From Physcia stellaris (taxonomy: Eukaryota; Ascomycota; Lecanoromycetes; Caliciales; Physciaceae): a stretch of DNA of 64,000 bases. The DNA is taken from the NCBI GenBank assembly GCA_018902385.1, contig JABSSW010000007.1, positions 434,001 through 498,000 of the forward strand, in the 5' to 3' direction. The notes under the pieces were generated by a model. The model saw only the letters and a program-made list of their open reading frames with translations. It had not been told where the DNA came from and ran no database searches. Shown here piece by piece: positions 10,943 through 21,672 of the stretch; position 1 is the stretch's first letter; each line of letters begins with the position of its first letter. The translations under genes and the position numbers were made by a program.

Positions 10943-12401
10943 TTAAGAAATATAGACCTTCCGAATGTCTCCATAACCGAAGAGTTCTGATGTCGTCGGG
11001 TCCTTTACCAAACCGTCAGGAAGTCCGACCTTGGCACTCATCTCGAACAGGCGATCTCGCCCATACAGTCTGCCATTAGGCAGCACGACGGGGTCGTTCT
11101 CGACATTGCTCTTGGTATGATGGGCGTACGGTAGATTGCGGGCAAGCTCGTTCAGCTCAGTGGAACATATTGGACAGACGGTGGTAGTGGAAGAACTGGC
11201 ATTGGCGGTACTGCTAGCATACTTCGAGTGGCAGGAAGGCGTCTTCAACGCTGAGAGGCCAGCAGAAAGTGCGATGTGGAGTAGTGGACGCGACGGTAGG
11301 GAGAACAGCTCGTGGTGTGTCTTGACAAATAAATCTGCAAGAGAATTCCATCGGCTTTGCGAGTACATAGTCTGCGAATATTAGGACGATCACCTTCAAA
11401 AGGGGATTTCATCATACCCTGTATGGTTCTGCCCTTGTTTCTGGCCCATGAGCCATGATTCCTGCCGCCCTGTTCGCATCCGGCAGTCGACTATCAATTT
11501 GCGGTATAATAAACCTCTGGGCGTGCTTTTTCGCCTCCAATACTTTACCGTCCCGCCGAAGCTCAATGTATTGCTGCAGTCGAAGCTCAAACTCGAGGCT
11601 ATTCTAGCACGTAGATTAGCACATCCCTATCCACACCAGAAGAACTCCATAGCCCTTACATTGACCTTCTTCATCATAGGCCTATGATCAATGCACCACT
11701 TCAAGCATCTCGCCGTCTTCTTCTCCGTCCTCAAACTCTCCTCAATAGCATGGCACTCCACAAAGACCTCCAAATCCACCAAGTCCTCGATCCCCTTCTC
11801 TTCAGCCAGCGCCCTCGCACTATCTTCATACCCACATCTCAGCAGATAGTCTACCAACAACCTGTTGAGCCGTATCTTAGACCACTCCTCATACTTGACG
11901 TCCGCCAAGCTCGGGATTTCGAAGAGGTCCGCAAGATGCTGTATCCGCTTGGTGGACTGCTGGTGCAGCTTCTTTTCATCGTCGTGTATGGTTTCCATCT
12001 TTCGCTTGAGGCCTTGCATGCGCTCTATCATGGCGTCGAGAGATGCTACGGAGGCGGCGGCGTCTTGGCCGGTGAGGGAGGCATTGGCGGTCGATTTGAG
12101 CGAGGAGAGGACGGCTTCTTTTTCTTTCTCGACGTGCTTTTGGACGGTTTTGAAGTTTCGGCGGGAGATTTCGTGGGGGAGGCGGAGGAGGGGTTGATCC
12201 TAGGTGGTGAAAATCCTTAGTAGCTGATCTTGCTTTGAGCTGTTCCAGACTTACTAGCAGTAGGTGGCTTTCAGCGTTGAGCTTTGTGGTTGTGAGCTCC
12301 GCCATTTTCAGTGGATTGTCCTCAAGGACGACGGATCGTTTGGAAGGATTTAAGAATGAATTCGAGCTTGAGCTCGGTTCAGAAGCTTCTTTGAGCTTCA
12401 T
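10943..12401 (-). CDS. FYV10: GID/CTLH E3 ligase subunit Fyv10/Gid9 (MAEA-like)
   Basis: Exons 12401-12255, 12199-11660, 11603-11418 and 11371-10943 close in frame to 433 residues; introns are 55, 56 and 46 nt. Order: coiled-coil N-terminal region, LisH near residues 155-187 (LVDYLLRCGYEDSARALA), CTLH (about 195-250), CRA, then a degenerate RING from CPICSTELNELA. The family's PNGRLYGRDRL and the final KVYIS are present (human MAEA ends KVYIM). In the GID/CTLH complex this subunit forms the catalytic RING pair with Gid2/RMND5 and helps degrade gluconeogenic enzymes. Only two clear zinc-ligand Cys are visible, normal for MAEA-type RINGs. The short 46-nt intron is the least certain junction. 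Confidence 0.92.
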
Positions 12402-12731
12402 GTGACGCCTGTATTAGAATCCGCGGGGTCTCAGGGTGCACCCCTTTACTCACCCCTATAATGAAGTCGCCCTCAGAGCGGCTTCTTATTACTACATTGG
12501 AAATACGCAGGAGCAGAGGAATGACTGAGTCTGTAACAAGACGGATTTGACCTGGGTCTTCTATCAGTTGATCGTGCATTGTGAGCATCACCCAGGAGCT
12601 TTAATTATTGGTATGTCCAAGCCTCAAGCTGCTGACCAGGCTTGATCGACAGTACTATGCAAATTCGAGCTATGTTACATCTCATAGCCAAACGCCAGGT
12701 ATCATGAGCGCCCACCTTCAAGCAAGACTTT

Positions 12732-14340
12732 TTAATCCTCACCGTCTTTCGACTTTCGCTTTTCCTTCTTTTCTTTCTTTTTTCGCTTTCTCTCCGCCTT
12801 CTCTTCAGGCGTCTCGCCTTCATGGCGTTTTCGTTTCCTACTTTCACCATTTTCCTGAGCTTCTTCGGCACCACCACTTGCAGGAGCCGGAGAAGTGGCT
12901 TCGGCAGGTATATCAGCCATGGGTTCTTCTTTGGGTTCTTTGGGTGGTTTCTCAATAGCTTTTGGAGCGGTGCCGTTCTCAAGAGGAGCGTTGAAATCCT
13001 TATACTCGTCTTGCCATTTGGCAGGGGTTGCCTCGTTTGGTCTTCCGTATTTCTGGACATGTGTCAATAAATTGATCGATAAAGGTCCTGTTAGCGTGCG
13101 ACTTACGTCAAGCTTGCCGTCTGACTTCATCTTCTTCTTCTCCAGCGCAATGGGACCGAGACCCCATCGTCTGGGGTAAAGATCTCGCTCCATTATACAT
13201 CTCTTCACCTTAGCAACCACTCCATGATCACAAGTGGAGAGCTCCACAGTCGACATCTGCGCAATACCGAGCGCAATTGCCTCGCCCTTGGTAGTCATGA
13301 GAACAACCTCTTCGTGAACTTCAATGCCCGCCTCTGAACGCTTGTTAGCACAGCAAAACCTCATCCTTTTGGAAATTCTTTTACCATAACGGAGTAAACC
13401 AGGAATCATGAGCTTGGCACCGTAGCATACAGCATTAACCGCACTGTCCTTGACGACTATCCGTTTGTAGGTTGTAAGAAGACTTTCCAACGGTCTTATG
13501 ACGGTCCGCAGATACGATTCGTCTCGCGTGTTATCCTGCATCCATTGCGCGTCTAGCACATCGTGTAAAGTGACCATTCCATCTTGCTCGTCCATGGCGC
13601 CGCTCCTTACTCTGCGTAATTCTTGCATGTGCGCGCCAACCCCTAGCAGCAGCCCCAAGTGTACACATAGTGTCCGGATGTATGTACCAGCTTCGCAGCT
13701 CACCCAGAACACTCCTAAATGTCTATCGTTGTCGAATTCATATAGCTTGCTCTGGTGTATCGTGCGTATGCGAAGTTGTCTCTTGACAGCAGAGATGAGT
13801 GGAGGTCTTTGGAACAGCGCGCCAGTCAGAGTTTCCAGAGCTCTTGCAAGCTGTGCTTCGCCGCCGGGTAGCTTATCGTGGAGTCGAATGACACAGACAT
13901 ATTCCTTCCCAGCGCCCTGCTGAGATTTGACTAGTCGAGTCGCGCGGTCGAGACAGACGATCAAACACCCGGTGACCTTGGGATCTAAGGTTCCGCTGTG
14001 GCCAGTCTTTTCGATTCTACAGACGGTCAATGAATATCTTGGGTGAGGGTCTAATAGGGGCTCCATACCGAAGCATCCGCTTTACCCATGCAACAACTTC
14101 ATGGCTAGAGGGATTTGAGGGTTTGTCGAGATTGATGACACCAGAGCTAATGTAGGATTTCAGATCGCGTTTCAAGGGTGTGCATCCCACAGGTATAGGT
14201 GTAAAGTGGCCGGTGCGAACGTAAAGCTTGTTGTAATTCTTTAACAGCAGCGGCCAGCTACTGGTGTCAATAGCTGGGGTCGTAGCTTCTGGTTTTATGG
14301 TGTATTCCACATCCTCTTCCTTGGCAACTACCATTGCCAT
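12732..14340 (-). CDS. CBF5: H/ACA snoRNP pseudouridine synthase Cbf5 (dyskerin)
   Basis: Exons 14340-14069, 14016-13107 and 13052-12732 give 500 residues (yeast 483). Order: N-terminal extension, TruB catalytic domain with [13 protein letters not shown] (Asp102 is the catalytic residue), [31 protein letters not shown], a PUA domain (roughly 270-350, [19 protein letters not shown]) and a Lys/Glu-rich tail ([20 protein letters not shown]), the nucleolar KKE/D-type repeat. It isomerises uridine in rRNA under H/ACA guide RNAs. The second intron (54 nt) is a multiple of three with no stop, so an intron-blind reading stays open. The removed 18 codons interrupt the conserved KLDKYGRPNE junction, which is why I call an intron. 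Confidence 0.95.
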
Positions 14341-14651
14341 GTTGGCTGAGTAGCTCCTATAAGAATTGACGGCAGGAGCGATGCTGATAGCTTAAGACTG
14401 AGAGCTCCTGGTCCTTCCTCAAAAGTTCGCCGAAACTTTCTGTGGAGCGCGCTAACCGCGTCCTGTTAGCCGCAATTGTCTCGTCCAGCGTTATGACATC
14501 CCTTCCATCAGATAAAAGCAACATCGCACTCTACCTCATGTCTTCAAAGATGAGTCATGGCAGTTCCTCTTTAAAAAGCTTTCAATTCAGTTCTAATCAA
14601 GACTCCGGGATATGCTAGCGCAAGAACCATACAGTACATGCCTTTTTTGTA
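14341..14651. promoter_or_regulatory. Intergenic: CBF5 upstream / Derlin downstream
   Basis: 311 bp between the Derlin stop and the CBF5 start, both genes reading left. It must hold the Derlin 3' end and the CBF5 promoter. No TATA box or clear repeat was recognised. Confidence 0.4.
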
Positions 14652-15953
14652 TCAATCCCCTCCCAGGCGTCTCCCTGAACCTCGGGTACCCCATTGGCTT
14701 GTGAATCCTATTCCACTCGACGTACCTCTGCTTGCAGGCTGAGCCGTATTGGTGGCAGACCTAAAAGATGTACCATACGCTTTGACATTTGTGCCAGGTT
14801 TGTCGGCTCCAAACCATCGCTTGACGATTGCTGGTGTGAATATGTAATTCCTTCCACCCCCAAAGGTGGGATATATCCGTGTGACAAAGTCGTATAAATG
14901 AGCAGCAGGAATTCCTGCGGCCTGATGCAGTGCAGCGTATGGGCCGCCCATGATGAAAGTCATTAAGAGCATGGCCCATGGAAGCCATATGACATTGAAG
15001 GTAATTACGAAGAAGGAGACCTTCTTTCCTTTATTATCTTGCGAATAGGTGTAGGCGAAGGCGAGGATGAGGGCTAAATTGCAATTAGCGTATTGAGCAA
15101 ACCAAACCAAAAATGATTTAATACCTCCTGTAAATATGTATCCGCCAAGGATACCTCCAGCAAGAATCTTGCATACATGTCAGCAAACTTTCCACTCAAG
15201 GTGACCAGATCGTGGACAGTGGTTGGATAAAAGGACATGTAGGGGATGGCTACCGCCGAACGCAAAATTAAAAAGTTCACGAAGGCTTTCTCAAATGACA
15301 TCTCCACCATGCTCACACCGCACGTAAGCCCTTGGATCGATTGCGAATGACGGGCCTACGCAAGATGCAAGGGTAATCTCCCTCGACTCCAGGAACCGCT
15401 TCAGCTAGAAAGGGCTGGGCGGGCAGATTTGTGAGGTTCTTTCAATATTAAAGTGCAGGAAAAGGGAAAAGGAGAAGAGTACTCTTTGATGTAGAAGGTT
15501 GCACTTACCAAGATGACAAGTTCCAGAAACAAGACGTAAATGAAGAAGTCCCCAGGTTGGCTGAATCGAGCAGAGCCTGTTTCAAGCCCATTTGAATAAG
15601 TCCACACTAAGCCCGTACGTTAGAAAATGCAGATAGGCAGGCCACGGTAGACGTACTAAAGTAGGTATCAAGGAGGATGTCGAGTTTGGGGCCTGTAAGC
15701 CAGAAAGCAGAGAAAAAACGCCATATTTCAGGCATTGGAAATTTGAAGATGTGCGGTAAATAGAAAACGATCCACATGTAGTTTAAGAGACCGCCATAGA
15801 CGAGTAGTGAAGTGACCAAGGTTAAGGCTGTCAGCGTTCTACCTCATCAGCATTAGAAGAGACTTCATTTTAGCATTTCGGTGCATGAGGAATGAGAGGC
15901 GAAAGCATGAGTACGAACCTCGAGACTGGGGGAGCTGCCCAAAAAGCGTCCAT
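14652..15953 (-). CDS. Derlin family ER membrane protein (Der1-like)
   Basis: Exons 15953-15919, 15838-15657, 15606-15509, 15167-15125 and 15073-14652 join to 259 residues. Derlins are rhomboid-like ER proteins that form the channel with Hrd1 for retrotranslocation of misfolded proteins (ERAD). Family motifs: YGGLLNYMWIVFYLPHIFKF, FWLTGPKLDILLDTYF, SARFSQPGDFFIYV, ALILAFAYTYSQDNKG, and the near-invariant MGGPYAALHQAAGIPAAHLY plus YPTFGGGRNYI. The catalytic Ser/His of active rhomboids are absent, as in all Derlins. The C-terminal 50 residues are Gly/Ser/Thr-rich, without a clear SHP box. The intron 15508-15168 is 341 nt, far longer than the others here. The first exon encodes only 11 residues plus part of a twelfth. 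Confidence 0.92.
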
Positions 15954-16793
15954 GACGAGTGAAGTACTTCACAATGTGCGATTGTACCTCTTGATATACG
16001 TGCAAACTGACGCTGTAGCGCTACCACCAAGGAGACGAAGATGGGATTCGTGTCTTTTCCTGCAGCTGCAGCCTGTAGGGCTGATATTCACGCTAAAGTA
16101 GAGTAGGCTTCATCAAACGAACCAATCAGAACTATTTTTCTCGTTAGGCGTAAAATTCGACTAAGTACAGTTTTCGACAGTAGGGAGGTTTCGCAACCCT
16201 GTTTATAGCCTGTTTATAGCCTGTCTCCTTCCTGATCCGGAAGGTAATGATCCGATCGGGAAATGAGATAAACAGGCCTGCGTTAACTTAACGCAGGCCT
16301 CTGTATCTCCTCTCTTTCCGAATCAGGAAGGAGACCAACTCTAACCCTAACCATGTCTTCGATCATTGGACCGAATCTATGAGCGGGACACAGAAGCCGG
16401 TCCATGTAAGGCAGGTTCGCAATTATAACGCAGACCCTGAAAAGATTATAAACAGGGCTGCGAAACCTCCCTAGTAAGTAATATTATGAAGCTGTCCCAG
16501 CATAGTGAGATAAAATTTTCAGAATGCAACAGCGCTGTTTATACTGAAAGCCAGCTTTCCGCTCTCCCAATTTGCCTAAAAGTCCCCATGGCCCATGATA
16601 AGTACCCCGTCTTCCTCCAGGACGCCCCGCTGAATGACTTCCATGTATGTATCCTGTCATCCTCCTATCCTCCCAAGAGCCTTTGTATACTATTTCCAGA
16701 CGGTGTCTACACCAGTGATGCCAAAAAAAATGCAGGGTATGGTCAATTTCTTGCCAAAGTTGTACAGGTCTCCTCGTACCATGTCCCTGCTCC
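15954..16793. other. Derlin upstream / kinase downstream region with a MITE
   Basis: 840 bp, of which 290 bp is the foldback element at 16183-16472. The remaining 229 bp on the Derlin side is the presumptive Derlin promoter; the 321 bp on the kinase side is presumptive kinase 3' UTR. No coding sequence is supported. Confidence 0.5.
16183..16472. mobile_element. Foldback MITE with TA target-site duplication
   Basis: A 290-bp element flanked on both sides by TA (16181-16182 and 16473-16474). The 25-bp terminal inverted repeats are GGGAGGTTTCGCAACCCTGT.. at 16183-16207 and its complement at 16448-16472, with one mismatch. Nested inside, 16223-16241 (GTCTCCTTCCTGATCCGGA) pairs with 16317-16335, and a 13-bp palindrome with a 1-nt loop occupies 16274-16300 (AGGCCTGCGTTAA / complement). 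TA duplication and no coding capacity fit a non-autonomous Tc1/mariner-type element. It lies 230 bp upstream of the Derlin start codon. Its normal CC/GG content shows it was not hit by the mutation seen at 1-6145. Confidence 0.88.
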
Positions 16794-19028
16794 TCAGCTC
16801 TCCTCTTCCTTGTCATCGGTCACTTCTTCTCTATCCTCTTTCCTTTTCCGTACAGCACTGAGAAGCTTCGCGATACCACTTTTAGGAGCGGAATCATTTG
16901 CTTCATCCCCATTAACAGGCCCAATCATATTCTCGTCATCTTTGTACTCCGGCTTTTCGTCCACTCGCCTGGTCAGGAACAAAGTCGCCGCTCGCCCCTG
17001 CCGTTCTCTTATCTGTAAGACTTGCTCATGATAAGCCGTCTCATAGATATTGATCTCTGCCGCTGGAGGCGACTCGCTCACACACGGTGGATCAGGATCA
17101 AAGTCACTCCCGGCTCCTACTCCAACGAAAAGGCGATCTTCCAACGGGTTGTGAGCGTGCCCTTTCTGAGTGTCTTTAGTCGGTTCAGAGGGCCAGGTAC
17201 GGGAATGGGTTGGCGGTCGATGATCCTGAGGGTGAGCGTTCAGGTTTCTCATTGGACTATTGGGGCTTGATGGGTCGAGCTCAGACGAGTTAGTGGCACC
17301 GTCTGACTTTTGCTTAGATGGTGTCGATGGCAAGAAAGTGACAGCTGCATCTTCTCGATGCGGAGGAGCTGCACCCAGCTCTACATCAAGTTCCCTGTGA
17401 ACACCCTCCGTTACTAGAGCCTGTTCGAGATTTCGCCGGTCATGAGTGTCCACGCTTCTGCTTTTATGAAGTGCATGTTTCTGGGGAGAGTCCATCGATA
17501 GGGGCGGTTGGACGAAGCGTGCATCTCGACCGAGAATGCCTTCCATCCGAGAAGGTCTTTTCCTTTCGACGACTTGCTTGAATTTCTTCACTGCTTTCAT
17601 CTGCTTGACTTTAGTGATGTTCTCTACTAGAGAAATGAATTCATTACCAATACAAGTATATTGCTGAGATTGCCGGTAATTGCGAGGTTCTTCTCTTCCT
17701 CAGTAGGAGGTTCGACAAGATTTGCAGTGTTCTCTTCTTCGGATAGGAGAGGATCTTTGCCGCCCTTTGTTACCCAGGGGTGGTTCTAAGGAAAGTCGTT
17801 AGCATGGTTACGCCATGCAGGTCATGTCAATACATACTCGGATCTCAGGCATTTTTATCCTTCTAGCAGGATCTTTCTCCAGCAGCCTCAAGATGATGTC
17901 GTGAAAGTCGGCGCTACAGCTTTCAGAGTCTAACTCAAACTTGTCGGCCTTAATGGACTCGTAGAGTTCAAGTACTCCAGGCTTTTCGAATGGAATATGA
18001 CCGAATCGTAGACAGTATAAGGTTACCCCCATCGACCATATATCTGCAGCTTTACCTGATATACCGCCATGCTTTGCAACACATAATTCAGGCGGTAGGA
18101 AAGCAGGTGATCCAGCAGACTTTGCAGTCATCATCTCCGAGGTTTTCTCGAACATTTCCGAGACTCCGAAATCCACGATCTTCAGCACATCATCGTCAGT
18201 CAAGAGAAGATTATCCGGCTTGATATCCCTGTGTACCACCCCCTGTGCATGCAGATATTCAATGCCCAGTATTAGATCTCGAAACCAGCATCGACAATGC
18301 TCGTCATCGTACGGGACTGCTTTTTCATCGACCCCAACCTTCATGATGACGCCTTTCTTACAATACTCCAACACCATGTAGAGTGAGTCTTCACTTGGGT
18401 CATCTAGTACCTCGATTAGAGAGACGAGATTATCATGGTTGAGCTTCTTCATGATTGCTATCTCTTCTTTGATTAGATAGAGTGGGTTACCGCCCCCTTC
18501 CTGGTCGGAGATGTCGGAAGACGAATGTCGATGTAGCGGGGAATTGAGACCTAAGCCTGCCGCCAGGTGTCCTGGTCTTCGCGCCGCATGTGGACGGCGG
18601 AGGATATTGGACTGCGCACGCTTGCGTAACCGAGATTTCGAGAACTCTTTGACAGCCTAAGCAGCTTCTTATCAGAATTGTCAAAATGTGGTGTCTTGTC
18701 TTCTCAAGGAACCAAGGATAGGTCTGTTGCAGAGCAACGCCTGATTGCCAAGCCTGGATCTTCTTACATATTCATTGCCATGCTGATCTACGGCGAGGTG
18801 GACAGCTCCAAAAGACCCTCTGCCTAATTCTTGCTTGATTTGATACTGGTTGATTCTGTGGATGGCTCCGCCATCGTCCTGACTGTTTGTATACTCGGAG
18901 CGAGCGTGCAATGTTTCTTTGACCGTCTTCGGACTTGAAAAGTTCCGTCGGTGGTGCCGCAGTGGGCTTTCATATGCAGGAGAAGACCTGTGATGGGCTA
19001 TGTTAGCCATTGCATTCCATGAATTCAT
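16794..19028 (-). CDS. CaMKK-type serine/threonine kinase (AMPK/SNF1-activating)
   Basis: Exons 19028-18768, 18656-17838, 17785-17648 and 17600-16794 give 674 residues from the Met at 19028. Kinase motifs: GRGSFG (69-74), Lys90 in AVKEFSKSRLRKRAQ, catalytic VVHRDIKPDN (Asp231), DFG (Asp249), the activation-loop end SAGSPAFLPPELC and WSMGVTLYC. An insert between the VKEF strand and helix C (RPHAARRPGH) is the RP-rich insert typical of CaMKKs. The ~270-residue tail is Ser/Pro-rich and ends acidic. Relatives (S. pombe Ssp1, yeast Sak1/Tos3) phosphorylate AMPK/SNF1. The N-terminus is unresolved: upstream coding-looking sequence (19203-19007, IKHVPPHGISLDVP, and perhaps 19362-19320, MGTPNAKPARLKF) is in other frames. 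Confidence 0.85.
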
Positions 19029-19423
19029 TCAAGGCTCCATGCATGTGCCTGAGATTAGGAGGCCGCCCACTGTCCCCTTGGGAGGGCACATCGAGTGAAA
19101 TGCCATGGGGGGGTACATGTTTGATCCCTAACACTTCCTCGGTCGAGGCTTCCTTCTCTGGCGTTGGAGGCATTGGATTACTGAATACGATATCCGATGT
19201 GGTCTATAGGATAAGAGGACAGAGGTCAAGAGTCTTCACCTGGAAGCACACCATGACTGACTCGATGCTTATGAGATGCCCCTCAGCCTTGCAAACTTAC
19301 CGGATCAAAATGGAAATTTTAGGCGAGCAGGCTTGGCATTGGGGGTCCCCATGGGGTTCAAACCGGTGATAGCTCCGGATCGCCTCCCTGTTGTCTCTAT
19401 GATATTTGTGGGCTCCTTGAATC

Positions 19424-20086
19424 ATGGTCGTTTATTCTTTCTACGTCTTTGATCGCCATGGTACGTCTGCTCAGGAAGCCTATTAAGCATAACTGACTGC
19501 TCTCAGCTGAGTGTATTTACAAAAAGCACTGGACTCCTCGTCCAAATTCCAAGCCCTTTCCAGCAACCAATGGCTTTTCCGAGAATACTCCTCAAACAAG
19601 GGCCTTGAGCGCCGAAGACGATGCTAAACTCATCTTTGGAACGATCTTTTCCTTACGAAATATGGTTCGTAAGCTGGGTGGACCGGATGATAAGTAAAAA
19701 CTCCATCTTTGTGGGTATCGGACAAAATCCTGATCTTCGGGACTGCAGCTTTATATCGTACAGGACGGGGCACTACAAGCTTCATTACTATGAAACGCCA
19801 ACCAGCCTCAAATTTGTGATGGTCAGCGACACGAAAACTAATAACTTAAGGGTTGTGCTGCATCAGATCTACATTAGTCTATACGTAGAATACGGTAGGT
19901 CCCAGATGTGCACACCCCAAGAACAATCGCTGGATCTTCTATGCTCACTAATAAGCAGTCGTCAAAAATCCGCTGTCTCCGATAGAGCATCCCAGAGGTG
20001 TGGGCGTGAACTGCGAAATGTTTGAGCTTGGCGTGGAGCAGTTCGTGGTAGGTGGCCATAACGGGGTTTGCAAAGTACGCAACTGA
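19424..20086 (+). CDS. BET5: TRAPP subunit Bet5 (TRAPPC1)
   Basis: Exons 19424-19460, 19507-19693, 19749-19894 and 19959-20086 give 165 residues (yeast Bet5 159). It is a longin-like core subunit of TRAPP complexes, the exchange factors for Ypt1/Rab1 at ER-Golgi and Golgi steps. The start VVYSFYVFDRH, AKLIFGTIFSLRNMVRKL, YRTGHYKLHYYETPTSLKF, LHQIYISLYVEYVVKNPL and a C-terminal GVGVNCEMFELGVEQFV follow the family closely from end to end. Introns (46, 55 and 64 nt) fall at phases 1, 2 and 1. It is divergent from the kinase gene and convergent with TIF6 (208 bp between stops). The last 12 residues after EQFV are less certain because GTAGGT could be a donor. Confidence 0.92.
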
Positions 20087-20294
20087 CGAGAGTACAGAAC
20101 GCATCTCTGCAGAATTGAATGATCAATGTGACATGCAGAAGATGCTAGCTACCTCTGCATGGCCTAGCTAGGTGAATGCCCTGAACAGCACCCCTCTGAA
20201 TCGTGCCGCTGGGTATCTCCGATCTGCGCTCATGGAGCTCATCTCGCTTCGCGGCGAGTAGGGAACGGATGTCTGACGCAACGCCCCACATGGA

Positions 20295-21150
20295 TCAATA
20301 GAAAGATTCCACCATAGTATCTTTGTGGGTTGTATTGATCGCATTCGGACCCATTCCCTCGCCAAGCTTGAACACACTCTCCACCACACTCAATTCTGTT
20401 GCAGTGGTATCCAATCCGGTTACTGCCATCCAATCATTCACCACCATACCGGCGCCGACGACAGAGGAACCTCTGTTGATGCTACCAGCTACGAGTGGTA
20501 CTTGCAGTAAGCTTGAAAGCTCGTCCTGGTCTGAGATCGATGTCTTCGGGTGTACAATTCCTCCTTGGTTCGATAATGACATATACGAGCCAACAAGAAC
20601 ATTATCAGCGATTGTTTGGCGGAACACCTCAACCCCAAGGACATCGGCAATAATCTCCTCGGTTTCTCGTTCGATGTCAGGGTGGACAAGGGCAACGTGG
20701 TCATTGGCGCATATGACGTTGCCGAGCGCCGATAACCGTTCCTCTATTCGCTGTATCTTGACTTCGTCAGGTATGGAGTTGCGTATGTGTTGGAGCTCTT
20801 GATCGGTTGTTGAGGTGGGTACTAGGAGGCCCTTCCGGTTCCTGTGCGAGATAAATTAATAGACTGAGATTTGCTGTAATTACCGATCTTGAAACACACC
20901 CAGCAGTCAGGCGCCCTATAATTCTTGTTCCTGCGATCGTGGCGCGACATATAGGTACGACATCTTGAAGTTCTGCTTCAAAGACGCTGTAAAAGTTCTC
21001 AGAAGCACCAATTGCAACTAGTGCATAGGCATTCGTGAGGGTGGAGAAGACGCCGACTCTGGTCAAAGCGTTAGTCTTATGTTCAATAAAAGGGTCGTTC
21101 CAGGTGTTGGCGCACTCATCAGAATTCTCGAAACGAGCACGAACAGCCAT
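20295..21150 (-). CDS. TIF6: Translation/ribosome assembly factor eIF6 (Tif6)
   Basis: Exons 21150-21116, 21058-20900 and 20841-20295 give 246 residues (yeast Tif6 245). It begins [11 protein letters not shown] and carries [91 protein letters not shown] and [20 protein letters not shown]. eIF6 binds the 60S subunit and blocks joining to 40S until it is released by Efl1/Sdo1; it also acts in pre-60S maturation. The first intron is 57 nt with no stop, so an intron-blind reading adds 19 residues after NSDE, a position where the family is continuous. It shares a 522-bp divergent promoter with DHR1. Confidence 0.95.
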
Positions 21151-21672
21151 AATGAATTCTTAGACTGGGGAGTGGAGAGTAGGTTGTGGAGAAAGCTCTG
21201 TGGGAAAGCGGACGATGGGTTGTTTACAGTCGGTGACTTCAATCCAGGGTCTGAATTAAGTAGAACACTTGTGTAGACGAAGTTGTAGAAATGGCACGTC
21301 ACTGATTTTTATACCTTTGGTCAAGTGTGGACTGCTGCTCGTCCGTGTTTGACGCCAAGGCTGACCGCAGCAGCAAAATATTATTAATGCACGTGAATGA
21401 CTCATCAAGAAGACTCAGCGTCTCGTCTAACCTTCACTCGCTTTTCCTTGGCCTACCTACCTATCGAGTCACGACCACACCTCTCCAATTGATATGACTC
21501 TAGAGCTACTCGCATATCGGGCGAACTTGAATCTCGAGCATGCGGGAACTGTAGGGTCGATCGGGATTCAGTCTAGGTCTTAGGTACGCTAAGAAAAAAA
21601 AATGCTAGTGCTTTCTTCAACAATTATTTAGCCAGCCTCGTAAGATAGACAAAATCATCAGTTGGACTCGGT
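21151..21672. promoter_or_regulatory. Divergent TIF6-DHR1 promoter
   Basis: 522 bp between the two start codons. CACGTG (E-box core) is at 21390-21395 and TGACTCA (Gcn4/CpcA/AP-1 core) at 21398-21404, two bases apart near the middle. A poly-A run (21593-21601) lies upstream of DHR1. Both motifs are short and the link to these genes is inferred from position; the sites themselves are exact. Confidence 0.55.

Noticed and set aside
15074-15316. 80-codon minus-strand frame inside the Derlin gene
   Set aside because: It overlaps the long intron and two exons in the wrong frame; the Derlin alignment is continuous without it.
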